This document shows, piece by piece, positions 31,694 through 40,001 of a DNA stretch of 64,000 nucleotides. Within the stretch, counting starts at the first letter, position 1, and every line of letters starts with the position of its first letter. Origin of the DNA: Mycolicibacterium mengxianglii. GTDB lineage: Bacteria > Actinomycetota > Actinomycetes > Mycobacteriales > Mycobacteriaceae. Location of the stretch: positions 3,100,001-3,164,000 of the forward strand of contig NZ_CP065373.1 of NCBI RefSeq assembly GCF_015710575.1. The letters run 5' to 3'. The notes beneath the pieces are model-generated. The model searched no databases and was not told where the DNA came from. It saw only the letters and a program-made list of their open reading frames with translations. The translations under genes and the position numbers were made by a program.

Positions 31694-32476
31694 TCACAGC
31701 CGGTTGAGCCAGTCGAGGATGGGCTCCGCGGGCATGCATGACGGATCAGCGTGGTCGCCGGTGCAGGTCTCCACCGTCACATCGGCGACCGCGCCGAATT
31801 TGCGCTGAAATGCCGTGGCGTTCAGCGCAGCGGGCACCATGGTGTCGGTGTCGCTGGCCCAGAACCGGAAGTGTTTGCCGGCTAGCAGTTTCGGCGCAAT
31901 CGTCATGGGGTTGGCGGACTCGGGCGAGCGGGGGGCGTAGGCGGCTGTGATGGCGGGCTGCAGACCGTCGGGCACGGACTGGTAATCCAGCGCGGGACTG
32001 ATACCGGCCAACCCCCGCACGTTGAGGTCGGGTGTCGTGGCGTAGATGATGGTGGCCGCGGCGGCGCCCATCGATTCGGCGATGAAGTACATCGGCAGCG
32101 GGCCGCCGTAATGTGCCTGCGCGAACTCGATCAGTCCCAGGTAATCGGATTGCGAATCAGAGTTGCCGAACGCGTTTCCACCCGCGTCGCCGGCCACCAC
32201 GGCGAAACCGGCGTTGACCAGGGTGTCGACCAGCGGCCGGTGGGCGTCGTCGAGCAGCACCTTCTCGGTTTGGTCCAGGCCGTGGAAAAAGACGGCGATC
32301 CGGGTGGGGTCGGTGTACTTGGCGGAAACACCGAGGACCCCCTGGCCGTGGACGAAGACCCGCACGTAGTCATAGGCCGACGGTTCCGGCGTGCTGTGGC
32401 ACGCCGTCACCGCCGGGAAAACCAGCCCGCACAACAGCACGGTCACTACCACTTTGAACCGGTGCACGTACCTCAT
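31694..32476 (-). CDS. lipoprotein alpha/beta hydrolase
   Basis: A 260-residue predicted lipoprotein. The N terminus is basic then hydrophobic with lipobox VTAC and lipidated Cys26. The mature part has the alpha/beta-hydrolase oxyanion-type FFHGLDQTE, the nucleophile elbow ESMGAA, and a late Asp/His pair (WASDTDTMVP, CTGDHADP). It could be an esterase acting on acyl groups of an envelope glycan; the substrate is unknown. The ATG overlaps the GT4 stop as ATGA; the GH16 gene starts 23 bases after its stop. Confidence 0.83.
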   Translation of the reverse strand: MRYVHRFKVVVTVLLCGLVFPAVTACHSTPEPSAYDYVRVFVHGQGVLGVSAKYTDPTRIAVFFHGLDQTEKVLLDDAHRPLVDTLVNAGFAVVAGDAGGNAFGNSDSQSDYLGLIEFAQAHYGGPLPMYFIAESMGAAAATIIYATTPDLNVRGLAGISPALDYQSVPDGLQPAITAAYAPRSPESANPMTIAPKLLAGKHFRFWASDTDTMVPAALNATAFQRKFGAVADVTVETCTGDHADPSCMPAEPILDWLNRL

Positions 32477-33639
32477 GTGCTCACAACTTTCGTATACAGC
32501 TCGGAAACGCGTTGCGCCCGAACAGCAGCGGTGAAGGATCCGACGAGCGCTGTCTGGGCGCCGGCCACGATCCTGGTTGCCAACTCCGGTTCGGTGAGCA
32601 GTCGCTCGATCGCCCGCGCGGTGGCGTCCGGATCACCCACGGGTACCAGCAACCCGGTTTCGCCGTCGGTGATGAAGTCCAGCGGGCCGCCGGAGGCACT
32701 CGACACCACCGGCAGCCCACAGGCCTGCGCCTCCAGGATGGCCAGTCCGAAGGGTTCCTCGGTTGAGGTGCTGACCAGCACGTCGGCCGATCGCATGATC
32801 GGCGCCACGTCCGGTACCGGGGGCTCGTGGTGGAACGCACCCGGCAGCAGCTCGGCGGCCAGGTCGGTGAGTTCGGCCAGATAGGTGCCATCGTCTTTGC
32901 CCGGTCCGCCGATCACGGCCAGCTGGGCGTCGACCCCGGCCGCCCGCACCGCCGCCACGGCGCGGATCGTGATGTGCAGGGCCTTCTCCGGGTCGGTGCG
33001 GCCCACCGCGATCACCAGCGGCGCCGCGGGGTTCGCGGACAGCCGGTCCCGCCACCGGTCATCGGGTCCGTGCGGGCCGAACCGCTCGAGTTCGATGCCC
33101 TGCGGGATGACGGTCGCCTTGCCTCTGGCCCACCGCGGCAACTGGTCGGCCACCGCGGTGCTGATCGCCAACGCCCGGGCAGCCAGTACGGCGGCGAATC
33201 CGAGCGCGACGCGCCCGATTCCCGGGGCCACGATTTCGTGGAGTTCGAGCACCGCTTTCCGGCGGCTGCTCAAGGCGGCGAACGCGCAGTCGAAGTGGGT
33301 GAGGATGCAGTTGGAGTGGATCACGTCGGCCTCGACCCGCCGCGCCGCGGCCGCCACCCGCATGATGGCCAGCAGCGTCGAGACGGGAAGTCGCAACAGG
33401 TCGGTCACGGCGTTCACCCTGGTTCCGGTGGAGTCACGGAAGCCACCGCGCTCCGGGAAATCAACCGCGACGAATTCCAATCCCTTGTCACACCAGGCTT
33501 TTTCCAGCGCCGTCCCACCCGGTGCAGCAAGAATCACCGTGACGTCGTGAGCGGCCAGGGCGGGTGCGAGGTTGAGCAGGCTGTGCTCAGCTCCGGTCAC
33601 CTCGCGGGCAATGGACGTCGCCAGGACTCGGGTCACCAT
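32473..33639 (-). CDS. family 4 glycosyltransferase
   Basis: A 388-residue GT-B retaining glycosyltransferase. The N-terminal half has EVTGAEHSLLNLAPAL and HSNCILTHFD; the C-terminal half has the donor-site pattern AVGRTDPEKAL and EEPFGLAILEA, the EX7E motif of GT4. The ATG at 33639 starts the normal domain; the longer open frame covers the neighbouring gene. It overlaps the condensation-domain gene by seven bases and the lipoprotein hydrolase by four. It is cytoplasmic and peripheral, and probably adds a sugar from a nucleotide donor during assembly of the cluster's glycan. Confidence 0.9.
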   Translation of the reverse strand: MVTRVLATSIAREVTGAEHSLLNLAPALAAHDVTVILAAPGGTALEKAWCDKGLEFVAVDFPERGGFRDSTGTRVNAVTDLLRLPVSTLLAIMRVAAAARRVEADVIHSNCILTHFDCAFAALSSRRKAVLELHEIVAPGIGRVALGFAAVLAARALAISTAVADQLPRWARGKATVIPQGIELERFGPHGPDDRWRDRLSANPAAPLVIAVGRTDPEKALHITIRAVAAVRAAGVDAQLAVIGGPGKDDGTYLAELTDLAAELLPGAFHHEPPVPDVAPIMRSADVLVSTSTEEPFGLAILEAQACGLPVVSSASGGPLDFITDGETGLLVPVGDPDATARAIERLLTEPELATRIVAGAQTALVGSFTAAVRAQRVSELYTKVVST

Positions 33640-34910
33640 TTGGCAAGGATCTCGGTGGGTTCGGTCTGCGCCAGGCGCAACGCTTCCGTCACCACCTCGG
33701 CGTCGATCACGTTCTGGTGAAAGGACGCGGTCACCACGCAGGTGTCGGCCGTCTCCGAGATCAGGAACGTCAGGCCGTGCGGCCCTTCGGGTTCCACGCT
33801 GCCACTCGCGATCGCGGGTGCACCTGGACGGAACGCCAGCGCGTTGATCCGCGGCGGAGTGCCCACGCTGGTGAAGGTCACCCGGGGCAGCTGCGCAGGA
33901 TCCATGGTCACCGGGACGGATCCGCGCCGCCATCCCCGCAACGTCGATGCAGCTTGGGCGGCGACAGGGCGTCCGGAGAGCACCGCCGAGCGAATCATCG
34001 ACCCGATCTCAGCCGGTGGGGTGTGGCAACTGACCGCGAACGGCACCCCGATGACGAAGTTCCCGTCGAGATCGCGCTTGCGCAGGAAACGACGCAGGTC
34101 CATGACGATGGACACATCGTCGGCCACGCGCATCCCGGCCACTTCCACACTGCGCAGCAACATCGAGGTGACCAGCGCGAACCAGGACGCCCCCGGGGCC
34201 GCTGACCGGCCCCACGCGATCATCTGCTCACGCAGCTCGTTCGGGATCACCGCAGACACAGTTCGCCGGTCGGGCGCCCAGGGCAGTGAACGGGGTTCCG
34301 CTCCAACAGGTTCGGCTCGCGGGCGAGGTGGCCGGTCCGCGATCGCGGCGAGCACCCGGGTCGGCTTGGTCGCGAACGTGCGCACCACCGCGGTGGTCAG
34401 CGGGAACCTGGTGGTCGGCCCGATCGTCCAGGACACCGGATTGCCCGGACCTGCCGCCGACATCAGCGCACCGATGACTTCGTCGTAGAACCGGCCATCG
34501 CCGTATTCGTGCGACATCCGCACCCCGAAGTAATCCTCGTAACGGAAGATCACCAACGAAGCGTCGACGGTGCGGTCAGCGACCATGGAGTCGAGCGTCT
34601 GCCCCAGGCTGGTATGCCCGGCCCTGGATCGTTCGACGACCACCGCACCCTGCCGGGTGCCGGCGTCGGCGGATGGGATCACCCAGTGCCGCTTGGTTTC
34701 GTCGAGCCCCCAGCCGAGCCGGGAGTGCGGGTACCGGCGGCTCAGGGCGGCCACTGCGTGTTCGATGTCCGCGGTCGACGGCATGTCGAACGGCCCGCAG
34801 AGGGTGGCCACCACGGCACCGATCCACGGCCGGTCCCGCCGCTGGACCCGGGTGGCCCGGACCTTCGTGTCGGTGCTGTCAGCGCCCACCTTCACCCCCA
34901 CGTTGCGCAC
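33633..34910 (-). CDS. stand-alone condensation-domain/PapA-like acyltransferase
   Basis: A 425-residue protein of the CoA- or carrier-dependent acyltransferase superfamily (NRPS condensation, PapA, WES). The active-site motif HHxxxDG appears as SHEYGDG at residues 133-139: the catalytic His134, Asp138 and Gly139 are kept and the first His is Ser. The N- and C-terminal lobes have the expected spacing, with VTFTSVGTPP in the second half. PapA enzymes move acyl chains from carriers or CoA to hydroxyls of glycolipids, so it is a candidate to transfer the acid loaded by the A-T-TE protein (inference). The GTG shares one base with the stop of the membrane-protein gene (TAGTG). Confidence 0.8.
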   Translation of the reverse strand: MRNVGVKVGADSTDTKVRATRVQRRDRPWIGAVVATLCGPFDMPSTADIEHAVAALSRRYPHSRLGWGLDETKRHWVIPSADAGTRQGAVVVERSRAGHTSLGQTLDSMVADRTVDASLVIFRYEDYFGVRMSHEYGDGRFYDEVIGALMSAAGPGNPVSWTIGPTTRFPLTTAVVRTFATKPTRVLAAIADRPPRPRAEPVGAEPRSLPWAPDRRTVSAVIPNELREQMIAWGRSAAPGASWFALVTSMLLRSVEVAGMRVADDVSIVMDLRRFLRKRDLDGNFVIGVPFAVSCHTPPAEIGSMIRSAVLSGRPVAAQAASTLRGWRRGSVPVTMDPAQLPRVTFTSVGTPPRINALAFRPGAPAIASGSVEPEGPHGLTFLISETADTCVVTASFHQNVIDAEVVTEALRLAQTEPTEILAKW

Positions 34911-36625
34911 TAACCCAGTTCGATGTCATGTCGGAGCACCGTCACATCACCGTCGTCGTAGACGAGCTTCCAGAACGGATCGGCGAGTGCTTGCTCTCGC
35001 ACCTTGTCCACCGCGTCCAGCGGGAGCACTCCGAAGTAGTAGGCGTACCAAGCCATCTGGTCGGTCAGCACCAGATAGGTGGAGGCATCTGGCCGCTCGC
35101 CGATCATGGCCGTCAGGCGAGGATAGGCAACGCCGTTTTCCGCGCGCACCTGGAAGACATCATCTAGGACGATGAACGAGTGGTCGTACCAGTCATGGAA
35201 CCGCGCATAGTCGACGTAGCGCCAATCGGCGCGCTGGGGCCAGGCCGGGACCGGCGCGGAGACGTACGCCGGGAAGTCCGCCTCCAGCAGGGCGTTGTTG
35301 ACGGCCTGCACCTGCGCTCGGGGCATCAGGTAGGCGAACCAGCCTCCGAAGTAACCCTGCGCCGCCAGCGCAGCCGCGACCACCACCGCCGACACCGCCG
35401 GTACCGCGAAGATGCGCCGGCCCTGGAGCAGGCCCACCAAGCCGGGCGCCACGACGATCGAACATCCCACCAGTGAGTACAGGAAAACCCGGAAGATCGC
35501 CTCGCCACCGTAACTGGCACCGACGATGATGAACATCGGGCTCACCACCAGAACGCCGAGAGCGAAGAACGGTTGACCCCGGAATGCCCGGACGCCGAGT
35601 ATCGCGGCCGCAGAGAGCCACATCGCACCGGAGAGCACCCGTACCGCCATGCTGGTGAGCTGCTGCCCCGCGCTGCCGGTCGTCGGTACGTTCGATTTGG
35701 CGTTGCCGACCACGTCACCGGAGAAGTCCAGGAAGCCACTGATCGCGCCGTAGTTGTAGGCGACATAGCTGAGCAGGATCACTCCGAGCGGGATGAAGAT
35801 CCACCACGGTTTGAGTCGTTTGGTGACCGCCAACAATCCGATGGCGGCCAGCAACCAGAACGGGGTCAGCTGATGGGTGATGGTGATCGCGGCGAACAGC
35901 GCAACGATCAGCCACCCACCCACGGGTCGCTGCCGGGAATGCCCCAGCACCACGATGACGCCGACGGCCAACAGCATCGCGGTGGCCTGCGGCGAAAAAT
36001 AGTCCTGGGCAACCCAGTTGATGGTGGCCGCCACGAACGTCGCGACCACTGCTTGCATGCGGTCCAGATCCCACGCCCGCCCGGCGGCGTAGATCAGCGC
36101 GGCGAACAGCAGATGCCAGACCGGGGTGAACCACTGCGCGAACATTGTCGGCGAGAGTCCGGTCAGGTCGCAGAACCAGGCTGTCAGACCGAAGATACCC
36201 GGCCAACCGTTGTAGACGTCGATGCCGCGAGCCAGCATGTGCTCATGCTGGAGGTAGTCGACGACCCCCAGATGCTTGTAGACCCAGGCGTACATCGGGC
36301 TGTCGGTGGCAATCGCCATCGGCAGCCGCTGCACGACGATCATCGTCAGGACACCCAGGACCGCCACCCCGAAACTGGCCCTGCGCACGGCGAGAGTGAA
36401 GGCGAAGGCGGTCAGCAGGATCGACGCCAGGAACAGCGGGGAACTCGACGCCAGCAGCCCGTATTCGGTATGGGGGGCATCCCGCATCGTCGTGGCCGAA
36501 TACGCGAACGCGCCGGCGGCCAACAGCAGCAGGATCAGCGGCAGCCCCCCGCGGTACCGCCGTGGTGGCTCCGTCGCCACCGACGTCTCGCGTGGGTGGT
36601 CGATCACGGAGGCCGGCGCGGTCAT
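34910..36625 (-). CDS. polytopic membrane protein, GT-C-like
   Basis: A 571-residue integral membrane protein with about 11-13 helices from residue 28 to about 430, then a ~140-residue extracytoplasmic-looking C-terminal domain (WRYVDYARFHDWYDHSF region). The first loop, following the second helix, contains acidic and aromatic residues (DAPHTEYGLL) as in GT-C lipid-linked-sugar transferases and O-antigen-type polymerases, but I see no signature that decides the family. Its ATG overlaps the GT2 stop and its stop overlaps the condensation-domain start. It may be the polymerase or outer-leaflet glycosyltransferase of the pathway (inference from context). Confidence 0.75.
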   Translation of the reverse strand: MTAPASVIDHPRETSVATEPPRRYRGGLPLILLLLAAGAFAYSATTMRDAPHTEYGLLASSSPLFLASILLTAFAFTLAVRRASFGVAVLGVLTMIVVQRLPMAIATDSPMYAWVYKHLGVVDYLQHEHMLARGIDVYNGWPGIFGLTAWFCDLTGLSPTMFAQWFTPVWHLLFAALIYAAGRAWDLDRMQAVVATFVAATINWVAQDYFSPQATAMLLAVGVIVVLGHSRQRPVGGWLIVALFAAITITHQLTPFWLLAAIGLLAVTKRLKPWWIFIPLGVILLSYVAYNYGAISGFLDFSGDVVGNAKSNVPTTGSAGQQLTSMAVRVLSGAMWLSAAAILGVRAFRGQPFFALGVLVVSPMFIIVGASYGGEAIFRVFLYSLVGCSIVVAPGLVGLLQGRRIFAVPAVSAVVVAAALAAQGYFGGWFAYLMPRAQVQAVNNALLEADFPAYVSAPVPAWPQRADWRYVDYARFHDWYDHSFIVLDDVFQVRAENGVAYPRLTAMIGERPDASTYLVLTDQMAWYAYYFGVLPLDAVDKVREQALADPFWKLVYDDGDVTVLRHDIELG

Positions 36626-38268
36626 GTAACCGCCGTCCGCGTAGGGGTTTTCGCGAGCTTGGCCCGGCGTAGCAGACCGCCCGCAGCGGTGACGCCGGCC
36701 ATGACGAGCAGCACCGCGGTGGGCCCGTAGACGCCGAGCAACAGCAGACCGGACGTCACCAGGATGCCGACCGCCAGACTCACCGCAGGCACCAGAGCCG
36801 CGACTGCGTTGCCCGGCAGGCGGGTGTACCAGGTCATCACCAGGCTGCCCGGGCCGAGCAGCATGAAGCCCCCGACCAGCAGCACCCGGATCGGGGTGGG
36901 CAAAGCCGGGATCGCGCCGAGCAGTCCGGCACCTCCGGCGACCGCGGCGATGGTCGCCAGCGCGGCTGCCACAGCGGCGGCCGAGACCGGCGGGCCGCCG
37001 GGCCGCAGCGGGAACGCCCGCCGGCCGGCCAGCCGGGAGCGCAGCAGCCCGAGCGGGCCGGACAGCACACCTCGCCGTTCCAAGATGTCGAGCCCGTCGA
37101 GGCCCAACGGGGCCGGATCGGAGTCCCGGTCCGCGACGGTGGTCACCCGGCGCAGATGACGCGTCCCGGACAGGGCGCGGCGCAACACCATCACGCAGGT
37201 CCGTGGGCGCAGTACGAGTTTGGTCATCCAGGCGCCGAGACCGAGCCCGTAGTTGTAGATCTGGGTTTCCAGGCCCGCCGCGGTATCGCGGTGGCGGTGC
37301 CAGATGACCGCGCCCGGTTCGTAGGCGAATCGGTACCCGCCGAGCAGCACCCGCACGAACATGTCGATGTCCTCACCGCCACCGGTGGGAGATCCGACGC
37401 CCATACCTTCGTCGAAACCGCCCAGTGCGCGGACCACCGACCGTCGGATCGCGAAGTTGGCGCCGGTGCCGAATCGCGCTACCCGGAACGGGAACAGCGG
37501 GTCCCCCGGCGGCGGTGTGTCGAGGTGGTAAACCGCGCGTTCGCAGGAGGTCGCCCAGCCCACCCGACGGTCGAAGTACGCCTGCGAAGGAGAGACCAGT
37601 TCAGCAGTCGGCACCAGACCGCTGACGCAACCGACGTCGGGACCGTGAGCGAAACCGCGGGCAAGGTTGGCCAGCCAGCGTCGGTCGGCCACCACATCGT
37701 CGTCGGTGAAGGCGACGATCTCGTGGCGTGCGTTCTCGACGCCGATATTGCGGGCGAAGGACAATCCCGGCATGGGAGCCTCGACCATCCGGACCCCACG
37801 GTCGGCGAACTCCTCGACCACGGGTCGGGTGAGCCCGCTGTCCGGTCCGTTGTCGACGACCAGGATCTCGAACTCCGGATAGTCGGCGTCGACCATGCTG
37901 GCGAGCATGTCGCGCAATTGGCCGGGACGGTCCTTGGTGCACACGACCACCGACATGGGCGGCAGTTCCACCGCGGCGTGGCCGGTGACTGCAGGCAGAT
38001 CAGCGATTGCCGCGCGCAGTTCGGCACCGGCAACCACACCCGCGTGGACCGCCACGTCGACGAACCCGCGCGGCTGCGTACCGTGCCACACCAGGAACCG
38101 GGCCCGGGTGAAGCGGTCACCACGGTGCAGTTCGATGCCGTCGTCGGGTATCTCGTCGGGGGTCTCCTGGATGTCGAGCTGGCCGATCCACACGGCGCCC
38201 GGCCACAGCGGCGCCGGCGGCTCGGTGTCCATGACGGGCGTGACCCGGACGATGCCTTCGGTGGTCAT
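36622..38268 (-). CDS. family 2 glycosyltransferase with C-terminal membrane segments
   Basis: A 548-residue protein. After ~105 residues of unknown N-terminal sequence comes a GT2 domain (PPMSVVVCTKDRPGQL, VVDNGPDSG, FTDDDVVAD as the metal site, GGGEDIDMFVR in the acceptor region), then about four transmembrane helices from residue ~430. This layout is found in mycofactocin-type and other membrane GT2 proteins. The ATG at 38268 forms an ATGA overlap with the upstream GT2; the longer open frame only covers that gene. Second gene of the operon; likely builds a glycan on the cytoplasmic face of the membrane. Confidence 0.87.
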   Translation of the reverse strand: MTTEGIVRVTPVMDTEPPAPLWPGAVWIGQLDIQETPDEIPDDGIELHRGDRFTRARFLVWHGTQPRGFVDVAVHAGVVAGAELRAAIADLPAVTGHAAVELPPMSVVVCTKDRPGQLRDMLASMVDADYPEFEILVVDNGPDSGLTRPVVEEFADRGVRMVEAPMPGLSFARNIGVENARHEIVAFTDDDVVADRRWLANLARGFAHGPDVGCVSGLVPTAELVSPSQAYFDRRVGWATSCERAVYHLDTPPPGDPLFPFRVARFGTGANFAIRRSVVRALGGFDEGMGVGSPTGGGEDIDMFVRVLLGGYRFAYEPGAVIWHRHRDTAAGLETQIYNYGLGLGAWMTKLVLRPRTCVMVLRRALSGTRHLRRVTTVADRDSDPAPLGLDGLDILERRGVLSGPLGLLRSRLAGRRAFPLRPGGPPVSAAAVAAALATIAAVAGGAGLLGAIPALPTPIRVLLVGGFMLLGPGSLVMTWYTRLPGNAVAALVPAVSLAVGILVTSGLLLLGVYGPTAVLLVMAGVTAAGGLLRRAKLAKTPTRTAVT

Positions 38269-39215
38269 GATCGCTCCCCGATCCGGTGCGTACGGATGAG
38301 TTGGGCCGCGAATCCGGCACCCGCACAGCCCATCCCGAGCAGTGCGGCGGCGCCCTGTTGCATGCGCCGCGGCTCGAGGCTGAGCAGTCTGGCCACTGCG
38401 GTCCGCAGCGAGCGCCACACGTAGTCCCGTTCGACGTCGATCGCGGAGTCCGAACCGAGCCGGTCCCGGAGCGCGGCCTTGCCCCGGCCCTCGGACACAC
38501 AACGTCGGAGGAAGAACGCGAAGCTGGCGCGTGACGCCGGGACGTCGTGGAAGATCACTGCGGAAGGCACGTACATCCAGTGCCCACGGCCGTCGGCCAT
38601 CCGGATACACAGGTCCGTGTCCTCGGGCTCGGAAACCACGTCCTGCTTGCCGAAGTCGGCGCGGAACCCGCCGACGGCGCGGAATGCGGCGGTGCGCACC
38701 GCCATATTGCCGGCCCACACGTTGCGCACCTCCGCGGTGGTGGTGGGCATGCCCTCGTAGGCGCCGCCGACAACCCAGGCAAAGTCATCGGGAAACCAGG
38801 CCGGTTTCACACCGTCGCGGGTGCCACCCCAGCACGGGGTGTACCGGCCGCCGGTGCCGACGACTGCGGGGTCGGCGAACGGACGGGTCAGCTCCAAGAG
38901 CCAGTCGGGATCGGCGGTTTCGTCATCGTCGAGGAATGCCGTGAATTCGGTGTCGACGACGGCGGCACCGGCGTTGCGGGTGGCGGAGGCTCCGCGTCCG
39001 CCGGTGTTGGAGACCACGGTGGCCCAGTCGAAGCGCTGCGTGACGAGTTCGGCCAGCGCGGGATTGTTGTCGACGGCCAGCACCACACGATGCGGTGGCA
39101 GGTTCTGTTTACGCACTGAGTTCAGCGCTGCCTCGATGGCGTCCAGCCGTTCGAGGCTGTACGCGGCGATGACCACGGAGACGGCGCAGTCAGTGGCGGC
39201 GGGGAACTCGGACAC
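38265..39215 (-). CDS. family 2 glycosyltransferase
   Basis: A 316-residue GT2 enzyme: VSVVIAAYSLERLDAIEAAL at about residue 12, NTGGRGASATRNAGA, the metal site FLDDDETAD, and EPEDTDLCIRM in the acceptor part. A hydrophobic patch near the C terminus (about 285-305) may anchor it. The GTG at 39215 is the first codon after an in-frame TGA, and no good Shine-Dalgarno sits directly before it; an 18-codon ORF with a strong ribosome site ends exactly there, so translation is probably coupled. It heads the seven-gene minus-strand operon. Confidence 0.88.
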   Translation of the reverse strand: MSEFPAATDCAVSVVIAAYSLERLDAIEAALNSVRKQNLPPHRVVLAVDNNPALAELVTQRFDWATVVSNTGGRGASATRNAGAAVVDTEFTAFLDDDETADPDWLLELTRPFADPAVVGTGGRYTPCWGGTRDGVKPAWFPDDFAWVVGGAYEGMPTTTAEVRNVWAGNMAVRTAAFRAVGGFRADFGKQDVVSEPEDTDLCIRMADGRGHWMYVPSAVIFHDVPASRASFAFFLRRCVSEGRGKAALRDRLGSDSAIDVERDYVWRSLRTAVARLLSLEPRRMQQGAAALLGMGCAGAGFAAQLIRTHRIGERS

Positions 39216-39272
39216 TCACACCCACGCATCCACGAGGCCGAGGTTCAGGCGCACGCGTCGTTCGTACGTCAC
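39216..39272 (-). CDS. 18-residue leader ORF abutting the GT2 start
   Basis: GTG at 39272, preceded by aaaggggag six bases upstream on the minus strand, encodes MTYERRVRLNLGLVDAWV and stops at TGA 39216-39218, directly before and in frame with the GT2 GTG. It may be a translational-coupling leader, or the original GT2 N terminus cut off by a stop mutation. No homology is recognised. Confidence 0.4.
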   Translation of the reverse strand: MTYERRVRLNLGLVDAWV

Positions 39273-39349
39273 TTCGTGCTCCCCTTTCTCTCGGCCGGCC
39301 GCTACGGAACAACTCGTGAGCCACCTGGTCGCGAAGCCCCCTGCGCATG

Positions 39350-39361
39350 CATCGGCCGATG
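39350..39361. repeat. 12-base palindrome upstream of the glycan operon
   Basis: CATCGGCCGATG is a perfect palindrome in the 192-base spacer upstream of the leader ORF. Its position, about 80 bases from the first start codon, suits an operator, but a 12-base palindrome can occur by chance. The more AT-rich stretch at 39390-39403 (minus strand reads gttagatt) may hold the promoter. Confidence 0.3.
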
Positions 39362-39464
39362 TCAGGATGATTGCTGGCCGAGCCGGGGTCAATCTAACAC
39401 AGAATGCCGCCAGCTACCTGTCGAACCTTCGCCAGGACTGCAGTAGCTGGGTCCAGTTCGTGAT

Positions 39465-40001
39465 TCACCGCGGCGTGCGGTAGTACTCCCGCTCCGACAC
39501 ACCCGCCCGGTCAGCCAGGTACATCCAGGGAATCGTGCTGCTCAGCTTATTCAAGGTGGCCACGGCATCGTTGTAGTACTGGCGCGCGAAGGAGAGCTTG
39601 TTCTCCGTATCGGCGAGATTGCGCTGGAGCTCCAGAAAGTTGCTCGATGAGCTCAACTGGGGATAGGACTGTCCGAGCGCGAGCACCTGACCAAGCGCCG
39701 TGTCGAGTTGCTGCTCTGCCACGCCGCGTTGCGCGACGGAGCGTCCGGCCACCGAGGCGTCCAGCGCGGCACGCGCCTGCGTGATGCGCTCGAGGACCGC
39801 ACGCTCGTGGCTGGCGAAGGTCTGCACGGTGAGCACCAGGCTCGGGATCAGCGAGGCGCGGCGGGTGAGTTCGACGTCGATACCGCCGAGGGCCTCGTCC
39901 ACCCGAACGTCGGCTGCGCGCAGCTTGTTGTACCCGGCGACGAACACCGTCAACACCGCCACCGCGACCACCAGGATCACGATCAGCACCGCAGTCACCA
40001 T
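39465..40001 (-). CDS. LemA family protein
   Basis: A 178-residue protein: one N-terminal transmembrane helix (residues 4-23), then a helical LemA domain with YNKLRAADVRVDEALGGIDVELTRRASLIPSL and the conserved LxxTENKLSFARQYYNDAV segment. The function of LemA proteins is unclear. Its ATG lies seven bases inside the DUF2207 gene's 3' end, and LemA-DUF2207 pairs are common, suggesting a membrane-associated complex. The stop at 39465 is 192 bases before the glycan-operon leader ORF. Confidence 0.9.
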   Translation of the reverse strand: MVTAVLIVILVVAVAVLTVFVAGYNKLRAADVRVDEALGGIDVELTRRASLIPSLVLTVQTFASHERAVLERITQARAALDASVAGRSVAQRGVAEQQLDTALGQVLALGQSYPQLSSSSNFLELQRNLADTENKLSFARQYYNDAVATLNKLSSTIPWMYLADRAGVSEREYYRTPR

